From positions 124,001 to 188,000 of the forward strand of contig NW_026946365.1 of assembly GCF_035222375.1 (NCBI RefSeq): 64,000 nucleotides of DNA, in the 5' to 3' direction. Of the stretch, positions 1 to 10,734 are shown piece after piece. The position numbers and the translations under genes were made by a program. The DNA comes from Podospora pseudocomata. Taxonomy: Eukaryota > Ascomycota > Sordariomycetes > Sordariales > Podosporaceae. The notes below the pieces were generated by a model. It had not been told where the DNA came from. It made no database searches and saw only the letters and a program-made list of their open reading frames with translations. How positions within the stretch are numbered: position 1 is the stretch's first letter; every line of letters starts with the position of its first letter.

Positions 1-484
1 CTCCAGAAGCACCTGTGAACGGCTACATGTTCGACAAGGGCATCTATCTTGCCGACATGGCCTCCAAGTCTGCAAACTACTGCTGCTCGTATCAGTCTGG
101 CAATACTGCTCTTCTTTTGCTGTGCGAGGCTGAACTGGGTGACCCCATGCAGGAGCTGCTGCACTCTTCTTACAACGCCGCCAGTGAGGCCAAGCAGAAG
201 GGCATGATTTCCACATGGGGCAAGGGAACAAACGGTCCACTGGCATGGAAAGATGCTAGCTGCGTGGAACCTTCTCTGAAGGGTGTTATGATGGTGAGTA
301 TCGGTGAACAACAGAGCGGGCCGTCAAGTCTATTAGCTAACCATTATCAATTCCACAGCCCGACACGACCACAAAGATGCCAGGGAAAACCGGCGTGGCA
401 GGAGCCAGCTTGCTGTATAACGAATACATTGCCTACGACGTGTCACAAGTCCGCCTCCGTTACCTCTTCCGGGTTAAGATGTAG
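1..484 (+). CDS. Poly(ADP-ribose) polymerase, C-terminal catalytic end (5' partial)
   Basis: This is the tail of the PARP catalytic (ART) domain, which transfers ADP-ribose from NAD+ to proteins in the nucleus, mainly in DNA-damage signalling. The reading frame is open from base 3 to 293. A 65-bp intron (294-358, GTGAGT donor, GCTAAC branch site, CACAG acceptor) follows, and the last exon runs 359-484 with a TAG stop. The first exon carries the FDKGIYLADMASKSANYC block, which holds the conserved catalytic tyrosine region. The last exon carries LLYNEYIAYDVSQVRLRYLF, which contains the glutamate of the H-Y-E triad. At least 138 residues are visible. The BRCT, WGR and regulatory domains expected upstream lie outside the window. 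The family call is firm, but which PARP paralogue this is cannot be seen. Confidence 0.93.
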
Positions 485-955
485 AAGTGTGCGCGTCTTA
501 GGGACAATGAGCGATGGTGGGAGTATGGAGTTGGTGGCTATCTTGGCTTCATTTTGGGGACCGCAGCAGCGTCAATGTGTACAAGGTAAGGCGGGGGCGA
601 AACGGTTTCGGTGAGCGGTAGAGCTAGGGATACATTTGCTAATATTGCGCCATGTGCTAATCAAATCAAACATGAACTAGTGAGTCGCAGGAGTACTGTG
701 CTCTCACCTGTCGTGCGTGTTCCATCTGCAAGCATTGCCCTCAGTCCCAAAGTTCATGAATGATGCATGTTGTGAAGACGTCAGCGTGGTGGTTCGCATA
801 CTAAGTCTAGCTGCCAGGTTTACTTGATTTGTACCGTAATCAAACGTCCATAATGTAATCATTCTTTTAGTAGTTGGTTGACGCTTAGGAGGCTTCATCG
901 TAGTAGGTTTCATAAGAAGTAAGTTCGATGGTAGTTTTTCACCAAGTACCATCAG

Positions 956-1042
956 GGTCCGCTGGCGTAATGGCAGCGCGTCTGACTACGATTTTCTAAT
1001 CAATATATCAGGAGGTTCCAGGTTCGACCCCTGGGCGGATCG
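956..1042 (+). tRNA. tRNA-Arg(ACG) with a 15-nt intron
   Basis: The full cloverleaf can be folded. The acceptor stem is 956-962 with 1035-1041 (one G-T pair) and the discriminator is G1042. The anticodon stem is 981-985 with 1008-1012, the loop reads CTACGAA with anticodon ACG, and the T-loop is TTCGACC. A 15-nt intron (992-1006) interrupts the loop right after position 37, the canonical site for nuclear pre-tRNA introns. ACG is read as Arg after deamination of A34. The box A and box B promoters are internal. Confidence 0.92.
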
Positions 1043-1457
1043 TTTTAAGTCCTCATCAGCTCTATGAAATCTCATTCAAGTTAATGATTATCTTTTTCCC
1101 CCCCGCCAGGCTAGCCCTGCCACTGCTGGTGGGCCTCCTTGGTCTCCTTCCCAGTCAAAGCTTACTAGGTTTAACCAACCAACACTTATCTTTAAAAGAA
1201 AACCTCTGTAGAATTTGTTTGGCGGCCCCAAGCTTGCACTCCCGAAACAAATTCCGCTTGCTACATTACCTATCGAGTAAAATGTACATCGCTGACGAGA
1301 ATTGGCAGGCTCCTCCCCAATTCAGCCGAGCGATGTTGCTCCGGCTCCTGTAGCACTGGGATTCGATGGATTCAGCCGGCTCAAATGATAACGACTTTCA
1401 CTTGGCTCATGACCCTCTCTCGTTAAAATAACTCGCACCAAAACAGGCATAATCATC
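1043..1457. other. Intergenic, tRNA-Arg to SDR gene
   Basis: There is no supportable coding frame or RNA here. The stretch holds the tRNA 3' flank and presumably the promoter and leader of the SDR gene that starts at 1458. Confidence 0.5.
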
Positions 1458-2582
1458 ATGGCTTGCCCGTAAGTTATGAATACAGTTCATGCGCCCTGAC
1501 TCTACAATGTCCAGTAGCTAACCATTGGAATCTCTAGCACCCACATCCTCGTTACAGGCGCCACCGGCTTCATCGGCGCGCATGTTGTGGACACGCTGCT
1601 TTCCCGTGGCTTTAGGGTCAGGGGAACTACTCGGTCCAAAGCCAAAGGCGAGGCCATGTTGGCAGCTCGTCCTCGAGCCACCCAGGCATCTCGTCTTGAC
1701 TGTGTCGTCATTGACGACTTTTTAGGGCCAGAGCTGGACCTTTCTTCAGCGTTGAAAGGTGGCATTGATGCCATCGTTCATGTGGCCTCCCCTTTCACAT
1801 ACGACACTCAAAATAACGAGGCAGAGCTGATACTACCTGCCATCAACGGTGTCAAGGCTGTCTTGTCTGCGGCCGCGGAAGCACAAACGGTGAAACGCGT
1901 GGTGATCACATCAAGCTTCGCTGCAGTACTTGATGTTGAGAGGGCGCGGAAGGCGTCTCAGTACTTTACCTACACGGCGGACGACTGGAACTCCCTTACG
2001 TACGATGCAGCGGCCGATCCAAAGACAAGCGCGGTGGTGGCATATCGAGGGAGCAAGAAGTTTGCCGAACTGGCGGCGTGGGAATTTGTGAATAATTTCG
2101 AGTGTCGTGGGGGTGGGTTGAGTTTTGACTTGGTCACCCTGTGTCCCCCCATGACGTTTGGGCCTGTGGTTCATCCCGTGGTTGGCGGGCCTTTGGGGCT
2201 AAATGATAGCAACAGCCAGCTGTGGAAGGTTGCGATTGCGAGCCAGCAAGGAAATGAGCTTCCTGTCGCGAGAGTCCCATTCTGGGTTGATGTAAGGGAT
2301 CTGGCGCAGGCGCACGTCGAAGCACTCCTTCGGCCAGAAGCAGGGGGCAAACGGTACCTGGTTGCTTCCCAGGAGAGATTCACGTATGAAATGGCAGCCG
2401 AGATCATCGAGCACGAGTTTCCCAATTTTGTGAGACCAGAGGGAGCGCCAGTGGTGGAGAGGCAGGTGGTCGACGAGAGCCACGGTATTGATGGCGAAAC
2501 AGCGGCGAGGGAGCTGGGCATTTCATATCGCGCTTTTCGAGAGACAGTGGTGGACTTGATGAGGCAAGTTGGTGCAATGTAG
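1458..2582 (+). CDS. Extended SDR: NAD(P)-dependent ketone/aldehyde reductase (Gre2/dihydroflavonol-reductase-like)
   Basis: The gene has two exons. The first is an 11-nt coding exon (1458-1468), then a 69-bp intron (1469-1537, GTAAGT donor, GCTAAC branch site) and exon 2 (1538-2582), giving 351 residues. The start was chosen because only the spliced N-terminus (MACPTHILVTGATGFIGAHV) supplies the Rossmann nucleotide-binding motif GATGFIG. Other family marks are VKRVVITSSFAAV, which carries the catalytic Ser region, and the YRGSK form of YxxxK. Extended SDRs of this branch reduce carbonyls such as methylglyoxal, aldehydes or flavonol-like ketones in the cytosol with NADPH. The substrate cannot be deduced. 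The neighbours are unrelated and no cluster is apparent. The family is certain and the subfamily approximate. Confidence 0.93.
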
Positions 2583-3129
2583 GCAGGAGCAAACCACCCG
2601 CTGGCAATGCGACCCCTGTTCAGTACCCCACATCACGGGAATGGACATGACCTCATCGATCCCAGAGCACATGAAACCCGCAACCAAATCGTATTTTCTG
2701 GCTGCATCGCTGCGGCATCGCTGATCACCCGTGATACAGATGGACTTTTTCATGTCCACTTAGTGTACAATAACCCACCTCTCTGTCTTCTTAACACCAC
2801 CGCCATCCGAAGTGAGCAGCTGGCAGTACACCGCGCTGCTGAACTGATCGACACCGGCCATGACGCCTACAGTGCTACCGCTACGTCGGGCCCTCGAGAT
2901 TCCACACTATTCATTGGACACGGTGCCGGCAGCTGGTATTTTAGCCAGGCGGAGCCACCTGGTCGGAAGCTCTGTGTTGTTGTGCAACTGATCTTGCTCG
3001 CGTCGTTTCATGCCACCCTACCTTTGTCCACCAAGTTTGCCGCAGGCCATTGTCCCCTCAACGCGTCATTCACTCTGCTTCACATCTCGACCCGGCTATC
3101 TGCCCATACCACTGGCACTGCTCACCACC
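2583..3129. other. Intergenic between SDR gene and UV endonuclease gene
   Basis: This holds the 3' flank of the SDR gene and the promoter and leader of the endonuclease gene. A possible in-frame upstream ATG at 3010 is discussed under the endonuclease. No other gene is visible. Confidence 0.5.
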
Positions 3130-5268
3130 ATGGCCCGCAAACCTGGATCCGTGTCCAAACAGGTGTCCAACCCCGAGTCTCCCATCCGCCCCCAGGTACT
3201 TCTTCGCCGCTCGAACCGCAATCTCGCCCAAAGCCAAAAGATGACAGACGAGGAGGATGAGTCCCGCGAGATTCAGGGAAAGATACTGGGCATCAGGAAG
3301 GGGGCCGACTCGGGGAATGCCACAGAGGCCACAGCTGAGGGTGTTCAGTCTTCGGGCAAAGAAGGGCTCAGGTTTGCCATTAAAGGTCTGGCTCGGATGG
3401 AGCGCCGGCTGCAGCGGGCGACAAAACGACAGAAATTGAAGGTGGAAGAAACACATCTCACTGAGACGCTCGACAAGGACGAGTACAAGCCGCCGGACGA
3501 GGTCGCCACTGCTGGCTGGAAGCAGCGACATCAGAACCGTGGTGTGTCGAAGCAGCCAGACCGTCAGGACCGGGCCCAAAGAGGTATGTTTGGCGGCGAG
3601 GGCCTTGATCTGAAAGACGAAGCACCAGTGGCTACTGAAGAGGCACTCGACACGGTCAAACGAGGAGCCGCACGACCTCCTCCCGTCAACAGTCACTATC
3701 TTCCGCTGCCTTGGAGAGGCCGGCTCGGCTATGTTAGCAGTCCTATAGTGGTCACCTGAGGCAAAGAATGGCATTGGATCTAATGGTATCATTAGGCATG
3801 TCTCAACACCTACCTGCGAACCGCCAAGCCGCCAGTCTTCAGTTCCCGCACATGTCGCATGGCGTCCATCATCGACCACCGGTATCCGCTCGCCGACCCG
3901 GACCAACCCGAGCATGCAACCAAGAACAGGCCGGACAAGTCCAAGGCGGTCGATCATGAACTGGGGGTCCGCTTTGTGCAGAATCTTGGGCTTCAGAATG
4001 CAGCCGATATCGTCAAAATGATACGGTGGAACGACAAGTACGGCATCAAGTTTATGCGCCTCAGCTCCGAGATGTTTCCCTTTGCCAGTCATGCTGAACA
4101 CGGGTACAAACTGGCCCCCTTTGCATCAGACATTCTGGCCGAGGTAGGGAAGGTGGCTGCCGAGCTCGGCCACCGTCTCACGACACATCCCGGCCAGGTA
4201 TGATCCCTTGCGCAAGAAACACTGTGGTCTCGATGTCGTTGCTGACAAGGACTCTTGTGCTTTTAGTTTACCCAGCTCGGATCTCCCCGCAAGGAAGTCA
4301 TCGAGGCTTCCGTTCGAGACCTTGCGTATCACGACGAGATGCTATCCCTCCTGCGGCTGCCAGGGCAGCAAGATCGCGATGCCGTCATGATTCTTCACAT
4401 GGGTGGGGTTTATGGAGACAAGGCCGCAACTCTGGATCGATTCCGTGCCAACTATGCCGAGCTCTCCCCATCGATCAAGAATCGGTTAGTTCTTGAGAAT
4501 GACGACGTTTCTTGGAGTGTTCATGACCTGCTGCCTGTCTGCGAAGAACTCAACATTCCACTCGTACTCGATTACCACCACCACAACATCATCTTCGACC
4601 CTTCAAAGTGCCGAGAGGGGACGCTGGACATCTCGCAGCCAGAAATCATGGAACGGATCACAGCAACCTGGCGGCGCAAGGGAATCACGCAAAAGATGCA
4701 CTACAGCGAGCCATGTCCGGGCGCCGTTACACCGCGGGACAGGCGCAAGCACAGCCCACGAGTCATGACGCTGCCGCCCTGTCCGCCGGATATGGACCTC
4801 ATGATTGAAGCCAAGGATAAGGAGCAGGCCGTCTTTGAACTGATGCGTACCTTCAAGCTCCCAGGGTTTGAAAAGATCAATGACATGGTTCCGCATGAGA
4901 GGTTTGACGAGCCAAGACCTGTCCCACGAGTTCCGTCGGCAACAAAGAGTAAGAAGTCCAAAACAAGAGCCAACGTCAGGCGGAAGCGAGCGGTCGATGA
5001 AGAGGAGCCGGCCGAAGCAGACGACACGGCCGTCGCCGAATCAGATGCCATCAAGACAGAGGCGGCTCAGGTTTCTGAAGTTACGGTCACGGCGCTGGAG
5101 TTTGGGATGGGTGGTCCCGATAATCGGGTTTACTGGCCACCAGGCATGGAGGAGTGGTTGAAGCCGAGGAAGAGACAATCCAACAAAAGCACCAAATCAG
5201 GCAAACGGGATTTGGAGGAAGATGACGAAGACACAGGAGAAAATCTGGAAGAAGCCGAAGGGATCTAG
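3130..5268 (+). CDS. mus-18: UV-damage endonuclease (UvdE/Uve1, Neurospora mus-18 family)
   Basis: The enzyme nicks DNA 5' of UV photoproducts and starts a repair route separate from nucleotide excision. Three exons (3130-3732, 3796-4197, 4267-5268) are separated by introns of 63 and 69 bp and encode 668 residues. The first 200 residues are polar, basic and probably disordered. The catalytic TIM-barrel domain begins near the RGRLGYACLNTYLR block, which spans the first junction. It continues through IKFMRLSSEMFPFASH, AELGHRLTTHPGQFTQLGSP (across the second junction), LVLENDDVSW, LVLDYHHHN and MHYSEPCPGA, which provide the metal-binding His, Glu and Asp residues. The C-terminal tail is Lys/Arg/Glu-rich, as in fungal homologues. 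The start at 3130 has a good context (CACCATGG). An in-frame ATG at 3010 would add 40 residues without any acidic residue and could act as a mitochondrial presequence. The first donor, GTTAGC, is weaker than usual. Confidence 0.96.
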
Positions 5269-5876
5269 AGAGATGTCATGGCCTAGTAATGAAACACCAC
5301 CTCATTCAAGAATCGACTCTTATTTACCGTAAAACCGACAAGGTCTTCTCCCAATGCTGCTTCTATATACATGCAAGATGTCCCTTTGTTTTCCCGCTGC
5401 GCCGCCCAAAATGATGCAATGACAAGCCCCAAAAAGAAGAAGAGAAAAATAAAAAGAAAAAGACAACAGAACCCCTTTCCTAAAGGGCCTTGAGTGCAGA
5501 ACTCCAGATGCCCTGCTCTGGTTGGTGTCCTGAAGGTGGCTCAGTCTGATAACTTCTTCCCTTCGTTTGTCGACTGGGCAATGATTCCTGGACAAGCCCC
5601 AGCGACGGATCTTGGTAGATGAGGCGCTGGAGATGGGATTTTCCGGGGTAGAGAGATGCTGAAGGACGTGTGCAAGCCTGCTTGTTACTGAGAAACAAGG
5701 GCACAGGGTAAAAAAGAAAAAAAAGTATAGAAAGGGTGGTGGTGAGGTGATTAAGACTGGATAAGTGGCAAAGGAAGCAGGCCAAAAAATGATGAAACGT
5801 AGCGAGCGTGGGCAACCGAGTGCGTCCAGAGATCGAGCGTGTCAAAGTGCAGCGCAGGACAAGGCACCCCAGAGAC
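5269..5876. other. Non-coding stretch after the UV endonuclease gene
   Basis: The stretch carries A/G-rich runs near 5435-5465 and 5710-5730, typical of 3' UTRs in these fungi. It probably holds the 3' UTR of the endonuclease gene and, from the other strand, of the possible small gene at 5877-6065. Open frames here are short and of low quality. Confidence 0.45.
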
Positions 5877-6065
5877 TTAGGCAGAGCTTGAAACCTGCGT
5901 CGAGGCCTGGGCAACCTCTCCCCTCAACTCTCTGCACCGGGGATTGGAGCAGGTGCCGCAGAACAAGGTGCTTTTGCCGTAAGCCTTGATGGTGTCGCAG
6001 GAGCAGGTGATCGACTTGGAGATCAAGGTCGTCGAGCAGGCGTAGGATATCGAAGTGCCGCACAT
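5877..6065 (-). CDS. Possible small cysteine-rich protein (62 aa)
   Basis: I do not recognise this protein. The 62-residue frame starts MCGTSISYACSTTL and has seven cysteines (positions 2, 10, 21, 23, 36, 39, 44). The central CSC pair and the later C-x2-C-x4-C group look able to bind zinc or form disulfides. There is no signal peptide. Upstream on the same strand a GTAAGT donor at 6410 and a CCACAG acceptor ending at 6091 could define a 320-bp leader intron that removes many upstream ATGs. The long flanks without other genes on both sides fit a short transcript with large UTRs. The frame could also be chance. Its support is cysteine spacing, ATG context and leader-intron signals only. Confidence 0.4.
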   Translation of the reverse strand: MCGTSISYACSTTLISKSITCSCDTIKAYGKSTLFCGTCSNPRCRELRGEVAQASTQVSSSA

Positions 6066-7917
6066 TTTCTTCTCGTGATTCTCTTTGCTACTGTGGTGGA
6101 GGGATGACGGTTGCTAACGTCGTCTTGTCGACATCCGGAACGGGTGGTGGTGATGGCCGGCCCTTGATCCGAAATCTGTTCTGTGCTTGAAGGTACTGCA
6201 AGTGAGCTGGCTGGGACCACGTCCTTGATGCTGCTTGCTAAAGCCAATGTGCAATGAGGACCCAAACCTGCCCTCTCTCAGGTTGCCAATAGGTCGGGAA
6301 GCTGTTTTGACGGCGACGTCGCGAGGTTCGACTGGCTGCAAGACGGTGTTAGCGCACGCGCTTCTCTGCGTCTGTCGTGGTGTAAAGGGGAGAAAGAGAT
6401 GCCCACTTACTACTGAAGATGGTCCAGAGGGAGGTGGCAAAGGGGCATACAGATTCTAGACTTGCTTGGCTCTGCAAGGGGTGGTTGTTGATCACTGATC
6501 ACTCTCCACAAATCGAGGAACTGATGGTTTCGAGAAGAGCTTGTTCTTGTGCGGTTGGAGGCCTGGGGCGTGACTCTATTTGAAGAAATAAACTTGCTCG
6601 AACGTCCGGAAATCCGTGTGGTCCAGAAATATAGCGCGCTCAGAACGTGAGCATGTGGAAGCCAAAAAGAGAGCAGCGGGAAGAGCGCCGTCTTTAGACC
6701 GGAGCTTGCCGGACTGGAAAAATGGTGTGGTGTTGTGGCAGCGCCGACTCGCACATGGAGGAGCTGGAAGGGTAAGGGGAACGAGAGTTGCAGGTGCTGA
6801 GGGATCTGAAACTTTGGACAGGTGAGGGTCTTTTCAGCCAGGATATTAAACACTTTGAAAAGACTCGACGATGGGCCTGCCCAACGACACCCACTTCTTC
6901 CCGAGCGAGACGCAGTGCGTGCCCATTGCCCCCATGTCATGTCCCATCCCATCCATGCCCTGGCAGCATGATGAAATGGATGGGCGGGGTTCTGGGCCCC
7001 CAAAGAATTCGACGTCATCGGTCCACCGCTAAATTTGAGGGTCGTGAACTTTCTCCTCGGGCTCCACCGAGTTTCCGTCCGCTGACATGCACCACCACTG
7101 GGCTACGACATCCGCCAGTGACATGTCACCCCAGACAGATGCGAACCGACAACAAGCTTTCTACGGGCTGAGGGCCGACTCGGACATCTCACCGCAAGTG
7201 TGCATGTAGCGCAGCGTTTGTCGAGATGCGTCGAGATGGGCTGCGTTTAACAAAGCTGGCGCAGTGCCTGGGCAAAAATCGTTAGTGTCACTCTTCCCCA
7301 GACGGGGCCACCTCCCCCATCCTCCCGCGCGCAGTGGCTGAAACAAGCTGAGGGGCCAAACCGGATTTCAAGTCCCTTTCATCTGTAAGTCAACAAAAAT
7401 ATCTTCTTATCTCACACGGCACTCCTCTTTGCAGTCATTGGGGTCCATTCTGGTCGCCGACTCCTTTTTGTGCAGCAAACTCAGCCTAGCACATACATAC
7501 ACATGCTGCCCAATTATGTAATACATGGGTGGGGTCTCGGAGCCTTCATTCCTCTGTCCAGTGGGTTGCCAACACCCTCACAGGCCCGGTCCGTCTGTCA
7601 TATGTCAATGCCATTGTGACATCAGGTAACCAAGATATCTACCCCAATTGCATCTAGTATTTACTTACAACGTGCTCTCTCTTGAAGAGTGCACATAGTT
7701 GTATGCTCACCAGCATTTCATCAGGGCGCTGCGATCTCCGTGGTCTAGAACTTACGTACATTGCCGAGGATCAGTACATGATTGAACTCTTGGTGAACAG
7801 GGGCTGCCAAAAGCTTTCTCTGGTGGAGACTGTAGATGTAACCCTATCGACGCGACTGCCGGATGCCTCAAAGAAACTTTGAGAGTCCTGTAACTCAAGG
7901 TGTGGTAATCTGCAATA
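6066..7917. other. 1.85-kb region without a supportable gene
   Basis: The left part may be the leader, leader intron and promoter of the small minus-strand gene at 5877-6065. The right part is presumably the promoter of the gene starting at 7918. Several frames of 60-200 codons are present, but they are low-complexity, lack domains and have no splice continuation. Confidence 0.45.
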
Positions 7918-8844
7918 ATGCAAGAGATACGAAGGAGCACGTCCGATATTCCAGCGAGGCCTAGGCCTTTGTCATATACTGACATCGGCACTCGACAAAC
8001 CTCGAGGCTCCCAGTACACCACCAGTCAACATATACCTCCCACCTCCGATCGAGCTCACGAACGTCGTGGGATGGCCTCGAACTGAGCCACCCTCTTCCT
8101 ATCTCCCGTCTTAGATCGACATCACCAAGACCAGCACGCCGCCTAGGAAGACCTCATTCCATAGCCTATCTTCCAGACAACCATCTCTTGAACGTTGACA
8201 GATGGAGCTACGATAGGGTGCGCATGCCATCTGCACCCTCTTCAACGGAGCCTCCAGAGTCTGAGCCCCTTCCACGACCATGCAGTCCACCGACAACTCG
8301 CCGGTCTCCTCCCCCTTCCCCTTCATCACTTTCAAGCCGGCCAATATCGGTGCACTTTGTAAACGCCTTTGGCGGGCCAGACGATCCAATATTGCCGTTG
8401 CCATCAACGCCTTATCATGCAGCAGGAACGGGAGCGAGCACTCCCACACTCTCGGTCACCCACCCTGATGGATCAACCGAACCTTGTTCTTTGATGCTTC
8501 CCAGCCCTCTCCATCAAGTCCAGCAGGAGCAACCCGCTCTCTATTCAGCAGCCGAGACAGAGCCTTGCTCAAATCTGAAACATGATATTCAGATGGCCCC
8601 GAGCACAAATAAACCCCCATCGCCACTAGGTGAAACAGCAGAAGGGGACACGGCCAAAAGCAGGACTGTGAGACAGAGGGGAATGTCGGTGGACAGCATC
8701 ATGAACACGCCTGGCTGCTGCGGTCTATGCGAGAGACGTACAGCCAAATTGATAGGCGGGAAGATTACGGCTTGGGTGATGGGAACATTGATCCCAGTTA
8801 CCTTTGGAGTCATGACAGGGATCTTGTCCAAAATGTTCCACTGA
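7918..8844 (+). CDS. Pro/Ser-rich protein with a C-terminal membrane anchor, function unknown
   Basis: One uninterrupted exon encodes 308 residues from an ATG at 7918. Residues 1-250 are rich in Pro, Ser, Arg and Thr (for example RRSPPPSPSSLSSRP) and look disordered. Near residue 270 comes a short Cys group (CCGLCERR) and then a hydrophobic segment close to the C-terminus (ITAWVMGTLIPVTFGVMTGI). This resembles a tail anchor, with the bulk of the protein facing the cytosol. I do not recognise a family. An upstream short exon cannot be excluded. Synonymous-looking composition and the terminal hydrophobic helix argue that it is real. Confidence 0.65.
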   Translation: MQEIRRSTSDIPARPRPLSYTDIGTRQTSRLPVHHQSTYTSHLRSSSRTSWDGLELSHPLPISRLRSTSPRPARRLGRPHSIAYLPDNHLLNVDRWSYDRVRMPSAPSSTEPPESEPLPRPCSPPTTRRSPPPSPSSLSSRPISVHFVNAFGGPDDPILPLPSTPYHAAGTGASTPTLSVTHPDGSTEPCSLMLPSPLHQVQQEQPALYSAAETEPCSNLKHDIQMAPSTNKPPSPLGETAEGDTAKSRTVRQRGMSVDSIMNTPGCCGLCERRTAKLIGGKITAWVMGTLIPVTFGVMTGILSKMFH

Positions 8845-9142
8845 CCAATGTCCATCTCTGGGGTTAATCATCGTCTGGGGGGGCAGCTCGGACATCTCGT
8901 CGAGGTTGTAGCCCCAGAGAGCTGTCATCGGGCATTCTTGAAATAGAGCTAAGGTGTGTCCTGCCAATCTGGGTAGTAACGTCCACAGTGATGCAAAGAT
9001 CACACCGGTGAAGTTGGTTTTTGGGAACTAGAATAGATATCTTTTGTTGCTTGTTAGATAATCATATGTCCCTTATAATGTCACTATCCCGGCTCGCTCT
9101 CGTCAACGCCAAGCTACGACAGGTGTCCACACCTACTTCAAA

Positions 9143-9238
9143 TCTTCCGCAGTATAGTGGTCAGTATGTGAGCTTGTCAATATCCACCTGGATAGAAAAC
9201 AACGCTCGAGACGCGGGGTTCAATTCCCGGCGGGAGAG
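9143..9238 (+). tRNA. tRNA-Asp(GTC) with a 23-nt intron
   Basis: The acceptor stem is 9143-9149 paired with 9231-9237. The D arm is GTAT/AGTGGTCA/GTAT, as in eukaryotic Asp tRNAs. The anticodon stem is 9169-9173 with 9204-9208, and the loop is TTGTCAC with anticodon GTC. A 23-nt intron (9180-9202) follows position 37. The T-stem has one G-G mismatch (second pair), and a T-run terminator lies at 9255-9268. The mismatch leaves some doubt whether this copy is fully functional. Confidence 0.82.
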
Positions 9239-10734
9239 ATTGTGACCATTCATTTTTACTTTTTGGGTAGTTTTTTGCTCTTGTTGGCCCTGTTACGTGC
9301 TGTTTTCATAGTCCTCACATAATCATCTAGCTATCGTGCATATATCTTTTTGTAATGAATTATTTGCTTACTCCTAGCGACGATAAACGTCTGTGGTCTA
9401 TGCAACATAGTGCTAAGGTCGGGTTAGGAATGGAAAGTACATATCGGTAAGGCTGGAGCTATGATAGTAGCTGAGGGTGAGAGATATCAGTTCTTGATGG
9501 CGGATGCTTGTCGTCCATCAATTCGGGCTTGGTCTAAAACACTACCTTATGTTCCATCCAAAGTCTGTATCTAGCTAGATGACCAAAGAATTACTGGGTA
9601 TCCACTGACCCCCTAAGCAATAGCAACGACGAGACGTACCAGCACAAGCACACTGGCCACCCATCCACATGCAAACAGCATTTGTAATCTTCTGGCATCA
9701 TCTGATTATATATCAACCAGGAGTATTTCACAAAACAACGTTCCAATCCAACATAGTTCGCTCTCAGGACGCACTCAGTAGATGTTCCCGTTGAAAATCT
9801 GACACCAGGCTTCCGTCTTGTCTCGTTGTTAGGACGTTAAGTTGGCTGAGCAACATTTATTTACCTCTAGGACTCTATAATGAACTACCTTTGAAAGTCA
9901 CAGCTAATCTGGTCTCGGTTGGCCTGTCACCCGCATCGATGGAGTCTTTTCTCTGTACCTCTGGGGTCTCGTGGGACAGCAAGAACAGATTCAGGGTAAG
10001 GTGAACACAGTTCAGTTAGGTTTAGATGAAATAACGAAGAAACAGCACAACGCCTCATTAGCTTACTGTTTCCTTTGCCGTAATCTTGCTTCGGCGTGGC
10101 CCGAAAAGCGAATGGGTGTCGAGTTGACATGTGCTGGCCTGTAAGGACAGAATGTAATAAAAGCTCACTCGCACGATGTATGAGGTATCATACGAAATCT
10201 GGGCCAATAGTTGAAAGTGAATAAATTACCTGTGCCGGTACCATAAAGTAGCTAGTTTACCCATCCCACCATCCAACTGTACATAACACCAGACATCCAT
10301 CCATCATACCTTGCCCAAAGTCAACAAAAGTTCCGCCCGCCCAGGTAGACCCCAACACCAAGAAAACACCAGATCCATTTCCACAAATGCCAACTTGGTT
10401 GTGTCTGGAACAATGTGCCCGTGCGTCCTTCCCAAGCCAGTCTAACAAGCCACGGGACAGATGACGGGAGCCCGACCAAGCCTCCTTTCCAGCCAGCCGG
10501 AAATAGACTCCTAAAACAGCAGCATTCCCATTCCCTTGTGCCAACCTAGCCATCAGAGCAGAACCTCCCAGCTCTCGGACCGAGCTATATGGGCGTTCGA
10601 AAACGCAAAACATCAAAGCGACTCCACAAAGAGACAAAACAACAAACGCAGCACCAAAAGCATGTCCCGAAAAACACCTTCTGCGATATCAAGAGCAAAG
10701 AAAGTGACAGAAAAAGAAAAGCGCACTGGACTCT
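9239..10734. other. 1.5-kb region without a supportable gene
   Basis: The right half probably holds the 3' UTR of the minus-strand gene ending at 10735. I see no RNA gene, transposon terminus or convincing coding frame in the rest. Confidence 0.45.

Noticed and set aside
3070-4101. 343-codon minus-strand frame opposite the UV endonuclease
   Set aside because: It is antisense to a confidently identified coding exon and crosses its intron without splice logic.
6410-7018. 202-codon minus-strand frame
   Set aside because: It overlaps the suggested leader of the small Cys-rich gene, has no domain and shows composition typical of non-coding CT-rich DNA.
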